From contig JBJMHZ010000021.1 of the NCBI GenBank assembly GCA_045807125.1, positions 78,600-142,599 of the forward strand: a stretch of DNA of 64,000 bases, in the 5' to 3' direction. The notes beneath the pieces were generated by a model. That model worked only from the letters and a program-made list of their open reading frames with translations, was not told where the DNA came from and did no database searches. Position numbers and translations under genes: made by a program. This DNA is from JBJMHZ01 sp045807125 (GTDB lineage Bacteria > Actinomycetota > Actinomycetes > JAWWOL01). Positions 8,658-18,253 of this stretch are shown here, in pieces; position 1 is the first letter of the stretch; the number at the start of each line of letters is the position of its first letter.

Positions 8658-9835
8658 GCGGCGCGGGTCGCAGCAAGCGGCTCGATGTCGACCGCGTCAT
8701 CGACACCGCCGAGATCGTCGTCTGCTGCGGCGCGGGGGGCGTCGGCAAGACGACGACGGCGGCCGCGCTGGCGCTGCGCGCCGCCGAGCGCGGTCGGCAG
8801 GTGGTCGTCCTCACCATCGACCCGGCCCGCCGGCTCGCGCAGTCCATGGGGCTGACCGAGCTCGACAACGTGCCCCGCCCGGTGGCCGGCGTCGACGAGT
8901 CCGCCGGGGGCCGGCTCGACGCGATGATGCTCGACATGAAGCGGACCTTCGACGAGATCGTCATCGCGCACAGCGAGCCGGGCAAGGCCGAGCAGATCCT
9001 CGACAATCCCTTCTACGCCGCCCTGTCCTCCAGCTTCGCCGGCACGCAGGAGTACATGGCGATGGAGAAGCTGGGCCAGCTGAAGGCCACCGGGCGGTGG
9101 GACCTCATCGTCGTCGACACGCCGCCCACCCGCTCGGCCCTCGACTTCCTCGATGCGCCGAAGCGGCTCTCCACGTTCCTCGACGGCCGGCTGCTGCGCA
9201 TCCTGCTGGGGCCAGCGCGGGCCGGCGGCCGCGCGTACATGAAGGTGCTGACCGTCGGCGTCAGCATGGTCACCGGCGTGCTCAACCGGGTGATCGGCGC
9301 GCAGCTGCTCACCGACCTCAGCCGCTTCGTCGCCGCGCTGGAGACGATGTTCGGCGGGTTCCGCGAGCGGGCCGACCATACCTACCGGTTGCTCAAGGAC
9401 CCGGGCACCGCCTTCGTCGTCGTGGCGGCGCCGGAGCGCGACGCGCTGCGAGAGGCCTCGTACTTCGTCGACCGGCTGGAGGCCGAGGGGATGCCGCTCG
9501 CCGGCCTCGTGGTCAACCGGGTGCACCGGACGCTCGCCCCGCAGCTCGGGCGGGAGCGGAGCGTCGCCGCGGCGGAGGCGCTCGAGGAGTCCGGCGACTC
9601 GCCGCTCGCCGCCGGGGTGCTGCGGTTGCACGCCGACCGGATGGCGGCCGTGCGGCGGGAGCGCGGGATGCAGGAGCGGTTCGCCTCGACGCACCCGGCG
9701 GTACGGGTGGTGGAGGCGGCCGCGCTGCCGGAGGACGTCCACGACCTCGACGGGCTGCGGCTGGTCGCCACCGATCTGGCGGACGGCGCGGCAGGGAGCG
9801 CGGCGCAGGGACCGGCCGGGAGCCGGGCCGGCTGA
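8654..9835 (+). CDS. ArsA/Get3-like anion-transporting ATPase, second of pair
   Basis: 393 residues. Walker A CCGAGGVGKTTTAAALALRA lies near residues 24-43, with VLTIDPARRLAQSMGL after it and the VDTPPTRSALDFLDAP switch region. It is the Rv3680-like partner of the preceding gene and probably forms a heteromeric ATPase with it. The GTG start overlaps the upstream TGA by 4 nt, indicating translational coupling. It converges with wblA (27 nt between stops). Confidence 0.88.
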   Translation: MSGAGRSKRLDVDRVIDTAEIVVCCGAGGVGKTTTAAALALRAAERGRQVVVLTIDPARRLAQSMGLTELDNVPRPVAGVDESAGGRLDAMMLDMKRTFDEIVIAHSEPGKAEQILDNPFYAALSSSFAGTQEYMAMEKLGQLKATGRWDLIVVDTPPTRSALDFLDAPKRLSTFLDGRLLRILLGPARAGGRAYMKVLTVGVSMVTGVLNRVIGAQLLTDLSRFVAALETMFGGFRERADHTYRLLKDPGTAFVVVAAPERDALREASYFVDRLEAEGMPLAGLVVNRVHRTLAPQLGRERSVAAAEALEESGDSPLAAGVLRLHADRMAAVRRERGMQERFASTHPAVRVVEAAALPEDVHDLDGLRLVATDLADGAAGSAAQGPAGSRAG

Positions 9836-9862
9836 GTCAGGGAAGCGGGGAGGGCGAGCCGG

Positions 9863-10198
9863 TCAGCTGGCGGCGGACAGCGGGGACTTGGCGGTCGCGC
9901 CGGCGGGGACGACGCCCTCGTGCTGCGCGCGGGCGGCCTCGAGCAGGCGCTGCCAGGACGTGACGTTGGGGCGGCGGCGGAGCAGGGCCCGGCGCTCGCG
10001 CTCGGTCATCCCGCCCCACACGCCGAACTCGATGCGGTTGTCGAGAGCGTCCGCGAGGCACTCGGTGCGCACCGGGCAGCCGAAGCACACCGTCTTGGCG
10101 CGGTTCTGCGCAGCACCCTGCACGAACAGCTCATCGGGGTTGCCGGTCCGGCACGCCCCGCGGGAGCCCCAGTCCGATGTCCAGCGCGTGCTCGTCAT
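9863..10198 (-). CDS. wblA: WblA/WhiB4 iron-sulfur regulator
   Basis: 111 residues: an N-terminal WTSDWGSRGAC, the VCFGCPVRTEC cluster motif, EFGVWGG, and a longer C-terminal helix RRRPNVTSWQRLLEAARAQ. These segments match Streptomyces WblA and mycobacterial WhiB4, a regulator of development and oxidative stress with a [4Fe-4S] cluster. Its position between the ArsA pair and the PBP gene is the conserved one. ATG 10198 puts the first cysteine at the normal place; the longer open frame upstream is not conserved. A TACGTT box on the same strand at about 10254-10259 is a possible -10. Confidence 0.93.
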   Translation of the reverse strand: MTSTRWTSDWGSRGACRTGNPDELFVQGAAQNRAKTVCFGCPVRTECLADALDNRIEFGVWGGMTERERRALLRRRPNVTSWQRLLEAARAQHEGVVPAGATAKSPLSAAS

Positions 10199-10442
10199 GG
10201 CGCCGATGCCCTTCGCTCTCCGTCGGTCGGACGCGATCAGTCCGTATGGGAGAACGTAGGAAACGGACGCATCGGTCAACAGCCCCCGTCTTGCCCATCT
10301 TGGGGTAGTCCGGATTGACCATGTGGCTGCTCCGCCCGGCCGTCGAATGTGGGTGAACGGTGGCGCAACGGTCGCCGTGACCCGGTAGCCTATGCGACGA
10401 GCTGTGCCTCGTGCCGGCGATATTCCCCCAGGAGCCACCACG

Positions 10443-12842
10443 ATGACCGACACCATGCGGCGGCTCGGGCTGCTCGCGATCCTGGGGGTCATCGCCGGCG
10501 TTCTGATCGCCCTGGTCGCCCTTCCGCTCGTCGGTGGCCTCGGCTACGTGGCCGGCAAGGGCGCCGACACGTGGGAGCGGGAGACGTGCGGGCTGCCGCT
10601 CTCGCCACCGCTGCCGCAGCGCACCCACATCGTCGCCGCCGACGGCTCGCTCATCGCCGACTTCTACTACCAGAACCGCGTAGCGGTCGGCATCTCGCAG
10701 GTACCGCCCGTCATGCGCGAGGCCATCATCGCCATCGAGGACTCCCGCTTCTACGAGCACAACGGGATCGACCCGAAGGGCGCGCTGCGCGCGCTGGTGA
10801 CCAACCAGCAGTCGGGCGAGGTGGTCCAGGGCGGGTCGACGCTGACCCAGCAGTACGTGAAGAACCTCTTCCTGCTCACCGCGCGCACCAAGGCAGAGCA
10901 GCAGGAGGCGGTCGCCGACACGTTCGAGCGCAAGGTGCGCGAGGCCAGGTGCGCGCTGGACATGGAGCGCCGGCTCAGCAAGGACGACATCCTCGCCGGC
11001 TACCTCAACATCGCGCTGTTCGGTCCGGGCATCTACGGGGTCGAGGCGGCCAGCGAGCACTACTTCGGCAAGCCGGCCACCAGGCTGACGCTCCCCCAGG
11101 CGGCGCTGCTCGCCGGCCTGGTCAAGAACCCGTCCGGCTACGACCCGGTCCGCTTCCCGAAGGTGGCGCTCGACCGGCGCGACGTCGTGCTCCAGCGCAT
11201 GGCCGACCTCGGCTTCGTCACCGAGCGGCAGGCCGCGCGCGCGACGGTCACCCGGATGCAACTGCACGTGCGCACCACGCACAACGGCTGCGAGGCATCG
11301 CGCGCGCCGTACTTCTGCGAGTGGGTGCTCGACGAGGTGCTGAGCGAGCCAGCGTTCGGCGACACCCACGAGGAACGGGTCAACGCACTGCTGCGGGGCG
11401 GCCTCACCATCCGCACGACGCTCGACTGGAAGGCGCAGCGCGCCGCCCAGTCGGCCGTCGTGCGCACCGTCCCTCCGGGCCACCAGCGCAACCGGCGCCG
11501 CATCGCCGCCGCCTCGGTGCTGGTCGCGCCCGGTACGGGAACGGTCAAGGCGATGGCGGTCAACCTGCCGTTCGGCAACGGCAAGGGCCGCAACGCCAAC
11601 AACCTCGCGACCGGCGGGAGCACCGGCTTCCAGGCGGGGTCGACGTTCAAGCTGTTCACGCTCGTGACCGCGCTGGAGCAGGGCATCCCCGCGACTTTCA
11701 TGATGAACGCGCCGCAGACGTACTGCTCGAAGGTCTTCCCCGGCTACCGCTGCGACAACGGGCTGCACGGCGTGAGCAACGCCGGCGACAGCGAGTCGGG
11801 GCGCTTCACCCTGCAGCAGGCCACCGCCGACTCGGTGAACACGTACTTCGTGCAGCTCGAGGAGAAGGTCGGCGTGACGAGGGTGGCGGCGACGGCCCAG
11901 CGGATGGGCGTCGACTTCACCGCATTCCCCGGCGAGCGCCCGCCGAGCGCGGCCGACGGCTCGCTGACCCTCGGCACGTGGGGGGTCTCGCCGCTGGAGA
12001 TGGCCGAGGCGTACGCGACGATCGCCGCGCACGGCCGCTACTGCGCACCGCGGGCCATCGTGAGCGCGCGAACCGCGGACGGCGAGAGCCTGGGGCTCGC
12101 CGGCCCGCAGTGCCGGCAGGTCGTCGCCCGCTCGGTGGCCGACACCGCGGCGCAGATCCTCACGCACGTCATCAACGGCCCTGGCGGGCACACCGGCGCG
12201 CTCGCCGCGATCGGGCGCCCGGCAGCCGGCAAGACGGGCACCACCAACGGCTACGGCGCGGCGTGGTTCGACGGGTTCACGCCGCAGCTGGCGACGGCGG
12301 TGTGGGTCGGCGATCCGCGCGGACCGGCTCACCCGCTCGCCGACTTCACGCTGAACGGCCGCTACTGGCCGCGCGTCTTCGGCGGCGACCTGCCGGCGAT
12401 GATCTGGGCCGCCACGATGAAGGCCGCGCTCGTCGGCGTGCCGGTGGAGGACTTCCCGCCGGCCGACCCCGAGCTCCAGTTCGGCAAGCGGGTCACCGTG
12501 CCCGACGTCGCCGGCCTGGCGCCGGCGCAGGCGCTGGCAACGCTCGGCGACAACGGCCTGCAGGCCGAGGTGGAGCCCACCTGGGTGCACTCGACGCAGC
12601 CGTCCGGGACCGTCGCCGCCACCACGCCGGCAGCAGGAGCGAGCGTGCGGTCCGGCGTCCTGGTGCGCATCTACCTGAGCGACGGCATCCCACCGCCTCC
12701 GCCGTCGCCGTCAGCCAGCCCGAGCGGGTCGCCGCAGCCGAGCCCCTCGCCGTCGGGCAGCCCGTCCCCCAGCCCGTCGATCGGGCCACCACCCGTGCCG
12801 ATACCGTCGCCCACGCCGACGAAGCCCCACAAGCGTCACTAG
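10443..12842 (+). CDS. ponA2: Bifunctional class A penicillin-binding protein with PASTA domain (PonA2-like)
   Basis: 799 residues that build and cross-link peptidoglycan. There is one N-terminal transmembrane helix. The GT51 transglycosylase has IEDSRFYEHNGID, GGSTLTQQ and KNLF. The transpeptidase has the active serine in GSTFKLFT, SVNTYF as the SxN motif, and KTGTT. One PASTA domain (VPDVAGLAPAQALATLGDNG) follows, then a Pro/Ser tail of about 60 residues. The start ATG 10443 has an AGGAG site 8 nt upstream. It is the conserved divergent neighbour of wblA, as Rv3682 is of whiB4. Confidence 0.92.
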   Translation: MTDTMRRLGLLAILGVIAGVLIALVALPLVGGLGYVAGKGADTWERETCGLPLSPPLPQRTHIVAADGSLIADFYYQNRVAVGISQVPPVMREAIIAIEDSRFYEHNGIDPKGALRALVTNQQSGEVVQGGSTLTQQYVKNLFLLTARTKAEQQEAVADTFERKVREARCALDMERRLSKDDILAGYLNIALFGPGIYGVEAASEHYFGKPATRLTLPQAALLAGLVKNPSGYDPVRFPKVALDRRDVVLQRMADLGFVTERQAARATVTRMQLHVRTTHNGCEASRAPYFCEWVLDEVLSEPAFGDTHEERVNALLRGGLTIRTTLDWKAQRAAQSAVVRTVPPGHQRNRRRIAAASVLVAPGTGTVKAMAVNLPFGNGKGRNANNLATGGSTGFQAGSTFKLFTLVTALEQGIPATFMMNAPQTYCSKVFPGYRCDNGLHGVSNAGDSESGRFTLQQATADSVNTYFVQLEEKVGVTRVAATAQRMGVDFTAFPGERPPSAADGSLTLGTWGVSPLEMAEAYATIAAHGRYCAPRAIVSARTADGESLGLAGPQCRQVVARSVADTAAQILTHVINGPGGHTGALAAIGRPAAGKTGTTNGYGAAWFDGFTPQLATAVWVGDPRGPAHPLADFTLNGRYWPRVFGGDLPAMIWAATMKAALVGVPVEDFPPADPELQFGKRVTVPDVAGLAPAQALATLGDNGLQAEVEPTWVHSTQPSGTVAATTPAAGASVRSGVLVRIYLSDGIPPPPPSPSASPSGSPQPSPSPSGSPSPSPSIGPPPVPIPSPTPTKPHKRH

Positions 12843-12892
12843 CCCCGCCGAAGAGGCACGGCCACCACTGACCGGACCGGTCAGGGCGCCGC

Positions 12893-13975
12893 TCAGATGA
12901 GAGCGGCCGGCCGGTCGCGGGTCAGGGCCTGCACCGGAATGTGCGGCAGCACGCGCTGCTCGATGTCATCGTCGGTGAGCTTGCCTGGCAGCGCTGCCTT
13001 GATGGACTGGCCCATGCTCGCTTTCTGCGCGTCGGCCTCCGTGGGCGTGAGGCCGGTGATGAGGTTCTGGTCGACCGCCGTGACCGCATATGCGGCAAGC
13101 ATCAGCAGCGCGATGCCGATGCCGATCCAGAGGCCGATCTCCGGGCCCGTGGGTATCAGCCTCGCGACGCTGAGCCCGATGATCAGCACGAGAGCGCCCG
13201 CCATTCCCGCAGCGACCGCGGCCGCGACGAGAAGGCTGACGACGATCGGCTCGCCCTTCGGGCTCTGGGTGATCTGCAGCAGCAGCGGCGCTATGCCGAC
13301 GACCGCCACAGCGATGGCGCTCGCAATGGTGACGACGGCGACGACGCTGGTCGACTCGTCACCCGTGAGCGACTTGAGCAGGCCGGACGTGCCGAACAAG
13401 CCGGTGAACACCGCCGAGACGAGCGTGACGTTGGCGGCCCAGCTGTCCTTGAAGCTCCAACTGGCGGACAGGCCGGGGAGCCGGGTCCCGAGCGCCGCCG
13501 GGGGCAGCGGCCCCCGATGGTTGGAGTAACGGCGCCAACCCAGGCAGACCAGGGCGGCGCCCACGCAAGGGCCGCCCAGGAGGATCCAGAGAAGGGACCA
13601 GGGGGGATCTGACGTGCTTCCTGGCGCGCCAGTGACCTCGAAGGACGCGGTACCCGCCTTGAGCATCAAGGTCGTCGACGTGGCGGTGGGCGGCTCGCAC
13701 CCGGTGACGGTGAACGTCACCTTCTGCTCGCGGGCCGGTAGCAGCGCGGCGGAATCGGGCCGGAACGCGCAGGAGGAGCCGGCCGCACTGAGGGAGACCG
13801 TGGCGGCCCGATCAGTCAGGTTGACCAGTGAGTAGGCGAGCGTCGTCGTGCCGTCGCTCGTCGTGAAGGTGGCCTGGTCGGAGACCAGCAGATAACGGGG
13901 GGCCGCGACTGCCGAACCACGGACCAGGCAGCTCCATCCGAGCACGGCGAGGAGCACGAGTGCGAGTCGCTTCAT
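12893..13975 (-). CDS. Exported multi-pass membrane protein of unknown function
   Basis: 360 residues. A signal peptide (KRLALVLLAVLGWSCLV, cleavage probably after AVAA) is followed by an extracytoplasmic beta-rich domain with two cysteines (SSCAFRP, TGCEPP). Four or five hydrophobic helices follow between about residues 125 and 305 and a short cytoplasmic tail. The beta domain resembles a bacterial Ig-like or COG1470-type module. I recognise no family. It converges with ponA2. Confidence 0.7.
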   Translation of the reverse strand: MKRLALVLLAVLGWSCLVRGSAVAAPRYLLVSDQATFTTSDGTTTLAYSLVNLTDRAATVSLSAAGSSCAFRPDSAALLPAREQKVTFTVTGCEPPTATSTTLMLKAGTASFEVTGAPGSTSDPPWSLLWILLGGPCVGAALVCLGWRRYSNHRGPLPPAALGTRLPGLSASWSFKDSWAANVTLVSAVFTGLFGTSGLLKSLTGDESTSVVAVVTIASAIAVAVVGIAPLLLQITQSPKGEPIVVSLLVAAAVAAGMAGALVLIIGLSVARLIPTGPEIGLWIGIGIALLMLAAYAVTAVDQNLITGLTPTEADAQKASMGQSIKAALPGKLTDDDIEQRVLPHIPVQALTRDRPAALI

Positions 13976-14128
13976 GGTGCCTCCGCCGCTATCCGCCAGC
14001 GAAGGCCGCGCTGTCCTTCACGGTTTCCGCTGGGCTGCGCGCACGACAAGCGCAGGTATCTCATGAAGCTTCCGCGCGTTCAAGGGCACGTGGGAAAGGC
14101 TGGCCTTTCGCCCCGCCGTTCAGCACGG

Positions 14129-14590
14129 TCAGCCCGACGGGGTGAGCTGGCGCCGCACCTCGCCGGCCACCCGCGAGCCCTCGGCCCGGCCGGCGATGCG
14201 CGGCGAGAGGAGCTTCATCACCTGGCCCATCTGCTGCGGCCCGGTCGCGCCGGACTCGGCCACCGCGGTCGCCACCAGGGCTCGCAGCTCGTCGTCGCCG
14301 AGCTGGGCCGGCAGGTAGTCCTCGATGACGGCGAGCTCGTTCCGCTCCCGCTCGGCGCGGTCGGGATGGCCGGCCTGCTCGTACGCGTCGGCAGCCTCAC
14401 GGCGCTTCTTGGCCTCGCGACCCAGCACCCGTACGGTCTCGTCCTCGTCCAGCTGCCGCGCCTGCTTGCCGGCGACCTCCTCGTTGGTGATCGCGGTGAG
14501 GACCATGCGGATCGTCGCCGTGCGTACCTCGTCGCGGGCGCGCATGGCCGCGGTGAGGTCGTCCTGGAGCCGGTCCTTGAGGCGGGTCAT
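14129..14590 (-). CDS. GatB/YqeY domain protein
   Basis: 153 residues, full length for YqeY: LKDRLQDDLTAAMRARDEVR, then TIRMVLTAITNEEV, and a C-terminal helical bundle with YLPAQLGDDELRALV and GQVMKLLSPRIAGRAEGSRV. This domain is shared with the tail of GatB in the tRNA amidotransferase; the role of the free-standing form is unclear. It diverges from the metallophosphoesterase gene (58 nt between starts). Confidence 0.9.
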   Translation of the reverse strand: MTRLKDRLQDDLTAAMRARDEVRTATIRMVLTAITNEEVAGKQARQLDEDETVRVLGREAKKRREAADAYEQAGHPDRAERERNELAVIEDYLPAQLGDDELRALVATAVAESGATGPQQMGQVMKLLSPRIAGRAEGSRVAGEVRRQLTPSG

Positions 14591-14648
14591 GGCACGACAG
14601 GCTAGCCAGGCATCGCCCGTACCGGATCGCGGGTGGCACGATGAGCGC

Positions 14649-15554
14649 ATGCAGTCACGCGTCGCGGTCCCCGCCGGGCTCGGTGCGGCCGGCCTGGCCG
14701 CCGTCGGGTACGCGGCCGTCGTCGAGCGCAACGCGTTCGTGCTGCGGCGGTTCGCGGTGCCCGTGCTGCCCGCGGGGGCTCGGCCGCTGCGGCTGCTGCA
14801 GATCTCCGACGCGCACCTGACGCCCGGCCGGGTCCGCCTGCGCCGCTGGATCGCGTCCCTCGCCGCGCTCCAGCCCGACCTCGTCGTCAACACCGGCGAC
14901 AACCTCGCGGCCCACGACGCGGTGCCGGCGATGGTCGAGGCGCTGCAGCCGCTGCTGGCGCTGCCCGGCGCGTTCGTCCTCGGGTCGAACGACTACTTCG
15001 CGCCCCGGTGGAAGAACCCGGCGCGCTACCTGCTGCCCGACACCGGCAGGCGGTTCCACGGCGTGCCGTTGCCATGGGAGAAGCTGCGCGACGCGATGGC
15101 CTCGGCCGGCTGGGTCGACTGCACCAATGCGCGCGGGACGGTGGTGGTCGACGGCGTCCGCCGGGTGCACGTGGCCGGCGTCGACGACCCGCACGTCCGC
15201 CGCGACCGCTACCCGATGATCGCCGGCTCGGTGCCGGACGACGCCGAGCTGGCCATCGGGCTGACCCACTCGCCGGAGCCGCGGGTGCTCGACGACTTCG
15301 TGTCCGACGGCTACCGGCTGCTGCTCGCGGGACACACCCACGGCGGTCAGCTGCGGCTGCCGCTCTTCGGCGCGCTGGTGACCAACTGCGGCATCGACCG
15401 CGCCAGGGCCCGCGGGCTGCACCGGTGGGGCCTGGGGCTGGAGCCGGCCTGGCTGCACGTCTCGGCCGGGCTGGGCACCTCCCCGTACGCGCCGGTGCGC
15501 TTCTGCTGCCGGCCGGAGGCGACCCTGCTCACGCTGCTGCCCCGTACCGGTTAG
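14649..15554 (+). CDS. Metallophosphoesterase with N-terminal membrane anchor
   Basis: 301 residues. A short hydrophobic N-terminus precedes the calcineurin-like fold: LLQISDAHLTPG, VNTGDNLA, GSNDYFAP, THSPEP and the AGHTHGGQLRLP metal site. This YkuE/Rv3683-like family may act on membrane lipids or UDP-lipid A-like substrates, with no specific substrate shown here. The start ATG 14649 is used; an ATG at 14641 is out of frame. It is a conserved neighbour of ponA2. Confidence 0.88.
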   Translation: MQSRVAVPAGLGAAGLAAVGYAAVVERNAFVLRRFAVPVLPAGARPLRLLQISDAHLTPGRVRLRRWIASLAALQPDLVVNTGDNLAAHDAVPAMVEALQPLLALPGAFVLGSNDYFAPRWKNPARYLLPDTGRRFHGVPLPWEKLRDAMASAGWVDCTNARGTVVVDGVRRVHVAGVDDPHVRRDRYPMIAGSVPDDAELAIGLTHSPEPRVLDDFVSDGYRLLLAGHTHGGQLRLPLFGALVTNCGIDRARARGLHRWGLGLEPAWLHVSAGLGTSPYAPVRFCCRPEATLLTLLPRTG

Positions 15555-15575
15555 CCGGTCGTGGGCCCGACCCGC

Positions 15576-15581
15576 TAGACT
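15576..15581 (+). promoter_or_regulatory. -10 box upstream of tRNA-Pro
   Basis: TAGACT fits TANNNT and lies 13 nt before the mature tRNA 5' end, a usual distance. The -35 region is not clear. Confidence 0.4.
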
Positions 15582-15594
15582 CGGCCGGGCAACA

Positions 15595-15671
15595 CGGGGT
15601 GTGGCGCAGCTTGGTAGCGCGCTGCGTTCGGGACGCAGAGGCCGTGGGTTCAAATCCCGCCACCCCGACCA
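15595..15671 (+). tRNA. tRNA-Pro (anticodon CGG)
   Basis: 77 nt with a full cloverleaf. The acceptor stem is CGGGGTG/CACCCCG, the D-arm is GCGCAGCTTGGTAGCGC, and the anticodon stem CTGCG/CGCAG has loop TTCGGGA, giving anticodon CGG, which reads CCG. The T-arm has GGTTCAAATCC, the discriminator is A, and CCA is encoded. It sits at the edge between the conserved block and the accessory region. Confidence 0.96.
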
Positions 15672-15762
15672 GAGCGGTCAGGGCATCGGCGACACCACGA
15701 GCCCGGGCGAGACGGTGGCGACGACCTCCCGCGCCGAACCTGCGGCGAGTCAGAAGCAGGCC

Positions 15763-16887
15763 TCAGGATGCGTAGTCCTCGAGTCCACCGTCCCTGCGCA
15801 TGTCGAGGCTGACGCAGTGGAACCCACCGCCGAGAGCCCTGGAGTGCCGCAGCCGCAGCGGGATGACGTCGATGCCAGCCCGCTCGAGCAGGCGCAGCAG
15901 GGCGGGATGCGCCGCGTCGACGACCGCCAGATCCACGTCGACCATGAGCAGGTTCATGGCGATCCATGGCGAGCTCAGGGAGCGCGGATCGACGGGGGCG
16001 ACCTCGGCCGGTCGCGGGCACCAGAGCACCTCCCACCCTCGGAAGCAGGAGGGGAGCGCGTCACGGGTGATCCGAGCCGGGTTGAGCAGGATCAGGCCGG
16101 GCCGCAGGACCGCGATCGTGCTGTCGATGTGCGTGTGCTCGTAGACGCCGCGCAGCGGGTGCAGCCGAAGGTCTCCCAGCATCGGCAGGAGGCTCGCTAG
16201 CCAGGTCAGGCCGAGCTCGTTGCCGCTGCCCGACACCTGGTACAGGACGTCGCGGCCGATCCGCAGGACGTTGGCCGCCTCGAAGGCCGGCTCGGTCTCG
16301 CCCAGCCGCACGTGCCCGTCCGGCCCGACCTCGTACAGCGCATCGGTCAACCGCTGCTTGGGAGCCGAGATCCAGCGCGCGCCCTGCCGCAGGTACTCCA
16401 GGAAGAGCGCGTGCAGCGAGAAGCCCTCGAAGTACCTCGCTCGGGTCGGGGTCGGCGTCTCGACGATCATGCCTCCCAGGACCAGCGCAAGATCGCGCGG
16501 GCAGTACGCGTACATGCCCCTGCTGCGCCAACCGGGCGCGCCGAACTCGGCGCAGGAGTCCAACAGCTCCGGCCGGCGAACGGTGACGCCGGCCTCTCGC
16601 AGGGCGCTCACGAGCAGAGCGAGATCCTCCTCGGTCTCCTCCACCACCCGCGCGGGCAGGCCGAGCTCGGGCAGCGAGGCGAGAGCGGCCCGATCCAGCT
16701 CCGGGAACAGGTTGAGCCACGCCGAGGGATCGTCCACCGGCGGCAGCCTCGCACCCTGCACCTCGCCGATGACCACCTCGCGCAGCCGGGTGAACTCGTC
16801 CCAACTGCGAACCGGGACGGTCGAGTGGTCCGGCACGGCTGCGACCTGTCCATCGGCGGCGGCCGATCTGGTGCCTCGGGGGGCCAT
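15763..16887 (-). CDS. Amidinotransferase (AGAT/StrB1-like)
   Basis: 374 residues. Family features seen are FTRLREVVIGEV near the start, ANVLRIGRDVLYQVSGSGNELG, the active histidine in YEHTHIDSTIAVLRPG, and the nucleophilic cysteine in GGGFHCVSLD near the C-terminus. Such enzymes move the amidino group of arginine to an amine, giving a guanidino product and ornithine. The start ATG 16887 overlaps the ATP-grasp stop by 1 nt (TGATG), so the two are co-translated. With a PGM1-like ligase upstream, the likely job is to make the guanidino acid that the ligase uses; this is inference. Confidence 0.85.
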   Translation of the reverse strand: MAPRGTRSAAADGQVAAVPDHSTVPVRSWDEFTRLREVVIGEVQGARLPPVDDPSAWLNLFPELDRAALASLPELGLPARVVEETEEDLALLVSALREAGVTVRRPELLDSCAEFGAPGWRSRGMYAYCPRDLALVLGGMIVETPTPTRARYFEGFSLHALFLEYLRQGARWISAPKQRLTDALYEVGPDGHVRLGETEPAFEAANVLRIGRDVLYQVSGSGNELGLTWLASLLPMLGDLRLHPLRGVYEHTHIDSTIAVLRPGLILLNPARITRDALPSCFRGWEVLWCPRPAEVAPVDPRSLSSPWIAMNLLMVDVDLAVVDAAHPALLRLLERAGIDVIPLRLRHSRALGGGFHCVSLDMRRDGGLEDYAS

Positions 16888-18212
16888 CACGCCGGCACCA
16901 CGTCGAGCGCGAGCAACCGCGCTTCCAACTCCTCCGCGGAGGTGATGTCCGCCGCCACCGCGCAGTACATGACCGCACCGGTCAGCGGTACGTAGTTGGC
17001 GGTGATGACCACCCCGGTGCCCGTTGCCGGGTCGAAGCCAAGGCCGGACGTCCGCAGCGCCTCGACCGCGGCCTCGAACGAGGGCACCGGCCACCGGTCC
17101 CGCTCGAGGAGGGTGCGGTCATTGCCACCGCCGCTGAGCAGGCGGCCGCGGACGACCGCGTGGAGGTGCGTCGATCCGGTCAAGCGGCAGTTCGCCTCGG
17201 TGAAGAGGATCTCGCCGTCCGGGGTCAGGATGGCGTCCGCGCTGAGCGGTCCGCGATAGCCGAGACGGCGGAAGCTCTCGCAGACCCGCTTCGCCTCCCG
17301 TACCAGCTCGGCGCGCTGGTCGGGCGTCAGCGCCGGCGGCGGAACGATCTCGCCAGCCGCCACCGGTTCCATGAGCAGCTCCCCGGTGCCGGACAGCTCG
17401 CTCTCGTGGTCGGTGAGCTCGAACTCTCCGTACACCGTGCTGCACTCGGGATAGAACCGCTCGATGACTACCCGGTCCCTGCGGTAACCGGTCATCCAGT
17501 CCCAGGTCTCGGCCACGAAGGCGTCCACGTCGCACGGTTCGGCGAGCACGGTGACACCGAAGGCGCCGGCGGCCACCACGCCCTCGCGCGGCGCGAGGAT
17601 CGCGTTGCCGAAGCCGCCGCCGGCGAACTCCTGCTTGACCATCACGGGGTGGCCGGTGCCCAGGATGCGCTTGATGGCGTCCGTCGCCTGCCGGCGCTGA
17701 GCCGTCACGATGCCCGATGGGATGGCGATCCCCGCGCCCACCGCAAGGGCCCGGAACACCGCCTTGCTGTTGACGATCCCGACGCCGCCCTGCTTGGCGA
17801 ACGCGTGGCCGGCGAGCGCTTGGGCGATGCCGAGCTCCTCGACGAGATCGACCACGGCGTAGTCGTTGCAGCAGGCGAGGACGCGCGCGACGGCCTTGCC
17901 GTCCAGGGCCTTGCGCAGCTCCGCCCGGAGCTCCGCGTCAGCCATGCGGTCCGGCGTGAGCAGGTCCTCCCCCAGGTCGCCGGGCGACGGCGCGAGAAGG
18001 GTGAGCGAGCGGGGATCCGTACGGGTCAGTCCGGTCACGTAGGCGAGGAGAGCTGGCGGCGGCAACCACGGCAGGACCACCACGTCGCCGTCGGTCGCGA
18101 ACCACAGCATGGCCTGGGCGCCCCAGGCGCCACCCGTGCGCTCCGCTCCGCTCAGCCTCGACAGGTCGCCGTTCATCTCCTCCGTGCGCGTGTTCGCGAT
18201 GATCAGCTTCAT
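16887..18212 (-). CDS. ATP-grasp peptide ligase, PGM1-like
   Basis: 441 residues. The N-terminal pre-ATP-grasp part has MKLIIANTRTEEM and VLACCNDYAVVDLVEELG. The ATP-grasp fold has HPVMVKQEFAGGGFGNAIL and a C-terminal GPLSADAILTPDGEILFTEANCRLTG region with the metal-binding Glu/Asn. The family includes PGM1 of pheganomycin and the ketomemicin ligase, which join amidino-bearing acids to amino acids or peptides. The start ATG 18212 follows GGTGGGGGA; a GTG at 18224 is possible. No precursor peptide gene was found beside it. Confidence 0.82.
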   Translation of the reverse strand: MKLIIANTRTEEMNGDLSRLSGAERTGGAWGAQAMLWFATDGDVVVLPWLPPPALLAYVTGLTRTDPRSLTLLAPSPGDLGEDLLTPDRMADAELRAELRKALDGKAVARVLACCNDYAVVDLVEELGIAQALAGHAFAKQGGVGIVNSKAVFRALAVGAGIAIPSGIVTAQRRQATDAIKRILGTGHPVMVKQEFAGGGFGNAILAPREGVVAAGAFGVTVLAEPCDVDAFVAETWDWMTGYRRDRVVIERFYPECSTVYGEFELTDHESELSGTGELLMEPVAAGEIVPPPALTPDQRAELVREAKRVCESFRRLGYRGPLSADAILTPDGEILFTEANCRLTGSTHLHAVVRGRLLSGGGNDRTLLERDRWPVPSFEAAVEALRTSGLGFDPATGTGVVITANYVPLTGAVMYCAVAADITSAEELEARLLALDVVPA

Positions 18213-18253
18213 CCGGTCCCCCACCGTCGCTCGGCCGCGCCACCCGTCGCGCC

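Noticed and set aside
12869..12883. TGACC/GGTCA hairpin between convergent genes as terminator
   Set aside because: Only a 5-bp stem and no T-tract; too weak to call.
15595..15671. tRNA-Pro as an integration site with a downstream att repeat
   Set aside because: No copy of the tRNA 3' end and no integrase was seen in the window by eye.
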